Shown one piece after another: positions 60,979 through 64,000 of a stretch of DNA of 64,000 bases. The first letter of the stretch is position 1. Every line of letters begins with the position of its first letter. The position numbers were made by a program, and so were the translations under genes. The stretch comes from Epinephelus fuscoguttatus (taxonomy: Eukaryota; Chordata; Actinopteri; Perciformes; Serranidae): NCBI RefSeq assembly GCF_011397635.1, contig NC_064775.1, positions 12,302,952 to 12,366,951 of the forward strand. Reading direction: 5' to 3'. The notes under the pieces were generated by a model, which had not been told where the DNA came from, made no database searches, and saw only the letters and a program-made list of their open reading frames with translations.

Positions 60979-61977
60979 ATGGATACCAGGCAGAAGGGCA
61001 AGAAGGGGACTCAGCAGCCAGAAATAAATGACGACGAAAGACCACGAGGTGACACGCAGACCACCGCTAGCAAACAAGCTAATGTAACGCCAGGTGAAGA
61101 GAAGGCTGACCTGGTCTTGATCCTTCGGGAACTGAGGGGTTTTCGCCAGGACAACAAGCAACAGTTGGAGGACATTAAGGGGGAAATTTTAAAGACTAAC
61201 GTAAGACTAGACGAGGCAGAAGAGCGAATAATGAAAGTCGAGGACCGAGTCCAAAACACTGAGGATATTTTAGCAGAAATGCTAAAGCTACACAACTCGC
61301 TAGATGCTAAAATAACCGACCAGGAGAGCCGTTCTAGACGTGAAAACATACGGATCTACGGGGTCGCCGAGGGAGCCGAAAAGCAGTCTCAATCCATGAC
61401 TTCATTTGTGGAAAAGTTACTCCGCGAAAATCTCGACATACCCGACGAGATGCCTTTGCAGCTGGAGAGAGCGCACCGTGCTCTCGGTCCACAGCCACCT
61501 GAGGACGCAGCACCAAGATCCATCCTGGTGAGATTCCTCAGCTTCAAAACAAAGGAAAATGTTCTCCGCGCAGCTTGGCAGAAAAGGGGCTTTACCTGGC
61601 AAGGGAGGCGAATAAACCTGGATAACGACTACGCACCGCGTATTCTTCAGAAAAGAAGGGCATATACAGAAATACGCAAGATCCTGAAGGATCGCCAGAT
61701 CCCTTTCCAAACCCTGTACCCAGCGCGGCTTAAAGTTAAATATAACGATGAAACCCGGATCTACGAGAGCGCCGAGGAAGTGGCAATTGACATGTCAAAC
61801 AGAGGATACCCGGTGGAGATCATCAAACCTCCAGAGACTCTGATGGACAAATTGCAGCAGCTGACGTGGGAGAGGAGCAGCCAGCGAAGGGGGAGACGCG
61901 CATCCCACCCCAGACGAGAGTCTAACTTCAAGGAGAGACTGCAGTCTTTCAGGCGGTCCTCACCTCCAACAACTTAA
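60979..61977 (+). CDS. L1 ORF1 protein (RNA-binding nucleic-acid chaperone)
   Basis: Uninterrupted, 332 residues, first ATG of the frame. A basic and polar N-terminus is followed by a coiled coil (about 45-120, LVLILRELRGFRQDNKQQLE onward with regular heptads). Next comes an RRM-like core with SRRENIRIYGVAEG (about 125-138) and ERAHRALGPQPPEDA, then the C-terminal domain (AYTEIRKILKDRQIPF..YPARLKVKY) and a basic tail. ORF1p binds L1 RNA as a trimer and is required for L1 retrotransposition in known elements. There is no stop or frameshift, which suggests a fairly young insertion, although ORF2 is damaged. Confidence 0.9.
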   Translation: MDTRQKGKKGTQQPEINDDERPRGDTQTTASKQANVTPGEEKADLVLILRELRGFRQDNKQQLEDIKGEILKTNVRLDEAEERIMKVEDRVQNTEDILAEMLKLHNSLDAKITDQESRSRRENIRIYGVAEGAEKQSQSMTSFVEKLLRENLDIPDEMPLQLERAHRALGPQPPEDAAPRSILVRFLSFKTKENVLRAAWQKRGFTWQGRRINLDNDYAPRILQKRRAYTEIRKILKDRQIPFQTLYPARLKVKYNDETRIYESAEEVAIDMSNRGYPVEIIKPPETLMDKLQQLTWERSSQRRGRRASHPRRESNFKERLQSFRRSSPPTT

Positions 61978-62421
61978 GCTAAGATTGGTCATTTTTGTCT
62001 GGTAGATGAGCCCCCCTTTTTGATGTTTTTCCCCCCAATGTCTGATTGATCGGGTAGGTGCATTTACAAATATAAAAACCTAAATTTAAATGGGGAAAAG
62101 GCTATATTACCTGGTTATTCTGGTTAATAATGTTATTTACAAAATGTAAGAATCACAGGGGGCAATAAGGGACTCTGGTGCAGCTAACCTGAGTAAGGGC
62201 CCCCTCTTCTGGACACGGGGAGGGGCTTTCCCTAGAGACTTGAACAGGGTCACAACAAAGACCTCTGAAGTGGAAGCCATACACAGCTTTGTTATATTAC
62301 ATGTTTATCTGTTTTACATTTTTGGTTCAATGTTGTTTTTCCATGTTCACTCCCTGTCAGTTCCTTCAGGGAAGGGGGGCTTTCCTAGGAAGTATATGGA
62401 GGCTGATTTTTGTTCACATAC
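61978..62421 (+). other. L1 inter-ORF spacer
   Basis: About 440 bases between ORF1 and ORF2, T-rich, with no conserved frame. L1 ORF2 is probably translated by an unconventional mechanism; nothing special is visible here. Confidence 0.6.
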
Positions 62422-64000
62422 ATGCAAGGTAAAACTTTAAAAGTAGCTTCTTTTAATGTTAATGGTTTACACAGTCCAATCAAAAGAGGGAAAATTTTAT
62501 CCAAATTAAAAAAAGAAAAAATTCAAATCGCTTTCCTACAGGAAACGCATTTAAGTGATTTAGAGCATAATAAGCTAAACAGAATGGGTTTCAAATACAT
62601 ATACTCATCTTCTCACAAATCAGGACGGCGCAGAGGAGTGGCTGTATTGATATCTGGTCAAGTTAAATATGAACACGTGTCAGAAATTAGGGACAAAGAA
62701 GGAAGATTTGTTTTGGTTACTGGGAGAATCAACGGAGCCCTAATGAGCCTCCTAAATGTCTATGTCCCTCCCGGAAGTGATTGGCTATTTTACAAGAAAA
62801 TATTTGAAATAATGACTACAAAAAGCCAGGGCATCTTAATCAGTGGAGAGACTTTAATATTCGTTTGAATTCTCGATTAGACTCCTCCAATAGAAAGTCA
62901 GACTCAAATGCAATCAGCAAGAAAGTGAATGCTTTGATGAAAGAAGTGGAATTATCGACGCGTTTGGAGAGAATTGTACCCGTCTGGCCGAGATTTTACC
63001 CACTTCTCCTCACCCCACGCAGTCTACTCCAGAATAGATTATTTTTTCACCTTTAGTAAGGACTTTCACAGAATAAAGCAATGTGATATTGGTCCGATTG
63101 CCTTATCTGACCATAGCCCTATATACATGTCAATAAATTTAGACAATAAACCAAGATCTTTACCTTGGCGCCTGAATTCAAACCTTCTAAACAACCCACA
63201 GATTAAAGAAAAAATTAGGAAAGAAATTAAAACATATCTGGAGCTAAATGATAATGGGAGGTGTCGCCATCTGTGCTCTGGGATGCACTGAAAGCGGTAC
63301 TCCGAGGGAAAATAATAGCTATCTCGTCGTATGAAAAGAAACTCAGAAAAGAAAGGCTCATTAATTTGGAAGAGAAATTAAAAGAATTACAAAGAGACCA
63401 TGTAGAGACTCTAAATAAGGAAACCAGATTAAAAATGAACAAAATAAAAAAGGAAATAGATGAAATCAATACTTCAGAAATACAGAAAATGCTGTTATTT
63501 ACAAAACAACGTTACTATGAAGCTGGTGGAAAATCTCTCAAACTCCTATCTTACAGATTACATAAACAACAAGCAGACAATTCAATACATAAAATAAGAA
63601 ATCCTTACTCTGGGAACATTGAGACACATACAGAGAGAATTCAGCAAAGTTTTGAAATGTTCTATAAATCGTTGTACTCCCAACCAAAAATGAATAATGA
63701 CCTTCAGATTGAATCATTTTTAGCCACTCTTAATTTACCTACCGTTACCAACGAACAAAATGACAAACTATTGTCTGAAATAGGAATAGGAGAATTAAAT
63801 GCAGCAATAAGTAAATTGAAAACAGGGAAGTCGCCGGGCGCAGATGGCTTCACCTCTGAGTGGTACGGGACTATGAAAGAATCACTGGCTCCAGTACTAT
63901 TGAGAACTTTTAATTGGGTGTTGAAGAAGAAAGAAATTCCGGCCTCCTGGAGATATGCCATTATTTCTGTGTTACCAAAAGATGGAAAAGACAAGTTGGA
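62422..64000 (+). pseudogene. L1 ORF2 (endonuclease and start of reverse transcriptase), frameshifted, runs off window
   Basis: The ATG at 62422 opens an APE-like endonuclease: KVASFNVNGLHSP, IAFLQETHL, and (after frameshifts) DYFFTFSKDF, ALSDHSPIYM. The frame shifts near 62850 (just after LISG), near 62940-62965 and near 63258. From about 63258 a single frame stays open to 64000, carrying the linker coiled region and the first reverse-transcriptase block KLKTGKSPGADGFTSEWYG (about 63816-63872). Endonuclease catalytic residues are visible as N in FNVNG, E in QETH and SDH. With at least three frameshifts this copy cannot encode a complete ORF2 protein. Confidence 0.88.

Larger units (their letters stand above)
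60839..64000 (+). mobile_element. L1-clade LINE, 5' end complete, 3' end outside window
   Basis: It begins GGGGCTTCCGGGTTGGACAC followed by CGACAAGATGGCAGCTTAG, a typical vertebrate L1 5' start, and has a ~140-base 5' leader. ORF1 (60979-61977) is intact; ORF2 starts at 62422 and is broken. It is inserted in reverse orientation into the L2-like LINE. Confidence 0.88.

Noticed and set aside
61011..61710. Minus-strand frames opposite L1 ORF1
   Set aside because: Shadows of the ORF1 coding strand.

Overview
The window is nuclear DNA of a vertebrate, almost certainly a ray-finned (teleost) fish. The genes are split by GT-AG introns and match vertebrate families. The introns hold many (TG)n tracts, and the repeats (AAAGGGACAGTT-type MITEs, an L2-like LINE, an L1 LINE, a finTRIM-like gene) are typical of teleosts. 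There is no prokaryotic operon, CRISPR array or phage.

Layout from left to right. (1) 1-8.95 kb: 5' end of nbeal1 on the minus strand, one short coding exon plus a probable non-coding exon; the first ~7.9 kb is its intron. (2) 9-15 kb: intergenic, with a decayed DDE_Tnp_4-type transposase and several MITEs. (3) 15.5-22 kb: stradb (minus), a pseudokinase that activates LKB1, readable in 11 coding exons (435 codons). (4) 22.2-39 kb: trak2 (plus), a kinesin/mitochondria adaptor, 15 coding exons (997 codons), head-to-head with stradb. (5) 39.9-45.1 kb: a RING/B-box/coiled-coil/PRY-SPRY TRIM gene (minus) in 16 coding exons (825 codons). (6) 46.8-47.9 kb: nudt15 (plus), three exons. (7) 48.3-52.6 kb: cpo, carboxypeptidase O (minus), nine exons, tail-to-tail with nudt15. 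(8) 52.6-59 kb: gene-free, with MITEs and a 21/42-bp minisatellite. (9) 59-64 kb: a 5'-interrupted L2-like LINE (minus) abutting a full 5' end of an L1 LINE (plus) that runs off the window.

All multi-exon models were joined by hand at GT-AG sites, and the summed exon lengths keep one open frame. From general knowledge, NBEAL1, STRADB, TRAK2 and CPO all lie on human 2q33, and STRADB/TRAK2 are head-to-head there too. The window is therefore a conserved 2q33-like block into which a TRIM gene and nudt15 are linked in this fish.

The most unusual feature is in the TRIM gene. Between the coiled coil and the PRY-SPRY exon sit eleven consecutive small exons. All have lengths divisible by three and all are bounded by phase-1 introns. 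Together they encode a ~261-residue Ser/Arg/Pro-rich linker, and any subset could be skipped without breaking the frame. Secondary points are a candidate 60-nt cassette exon in trak2, a trak2 intron with microsatellites at both splice sites, a large foldback repeat inside trak2, and the nested L1/L2 insertion.
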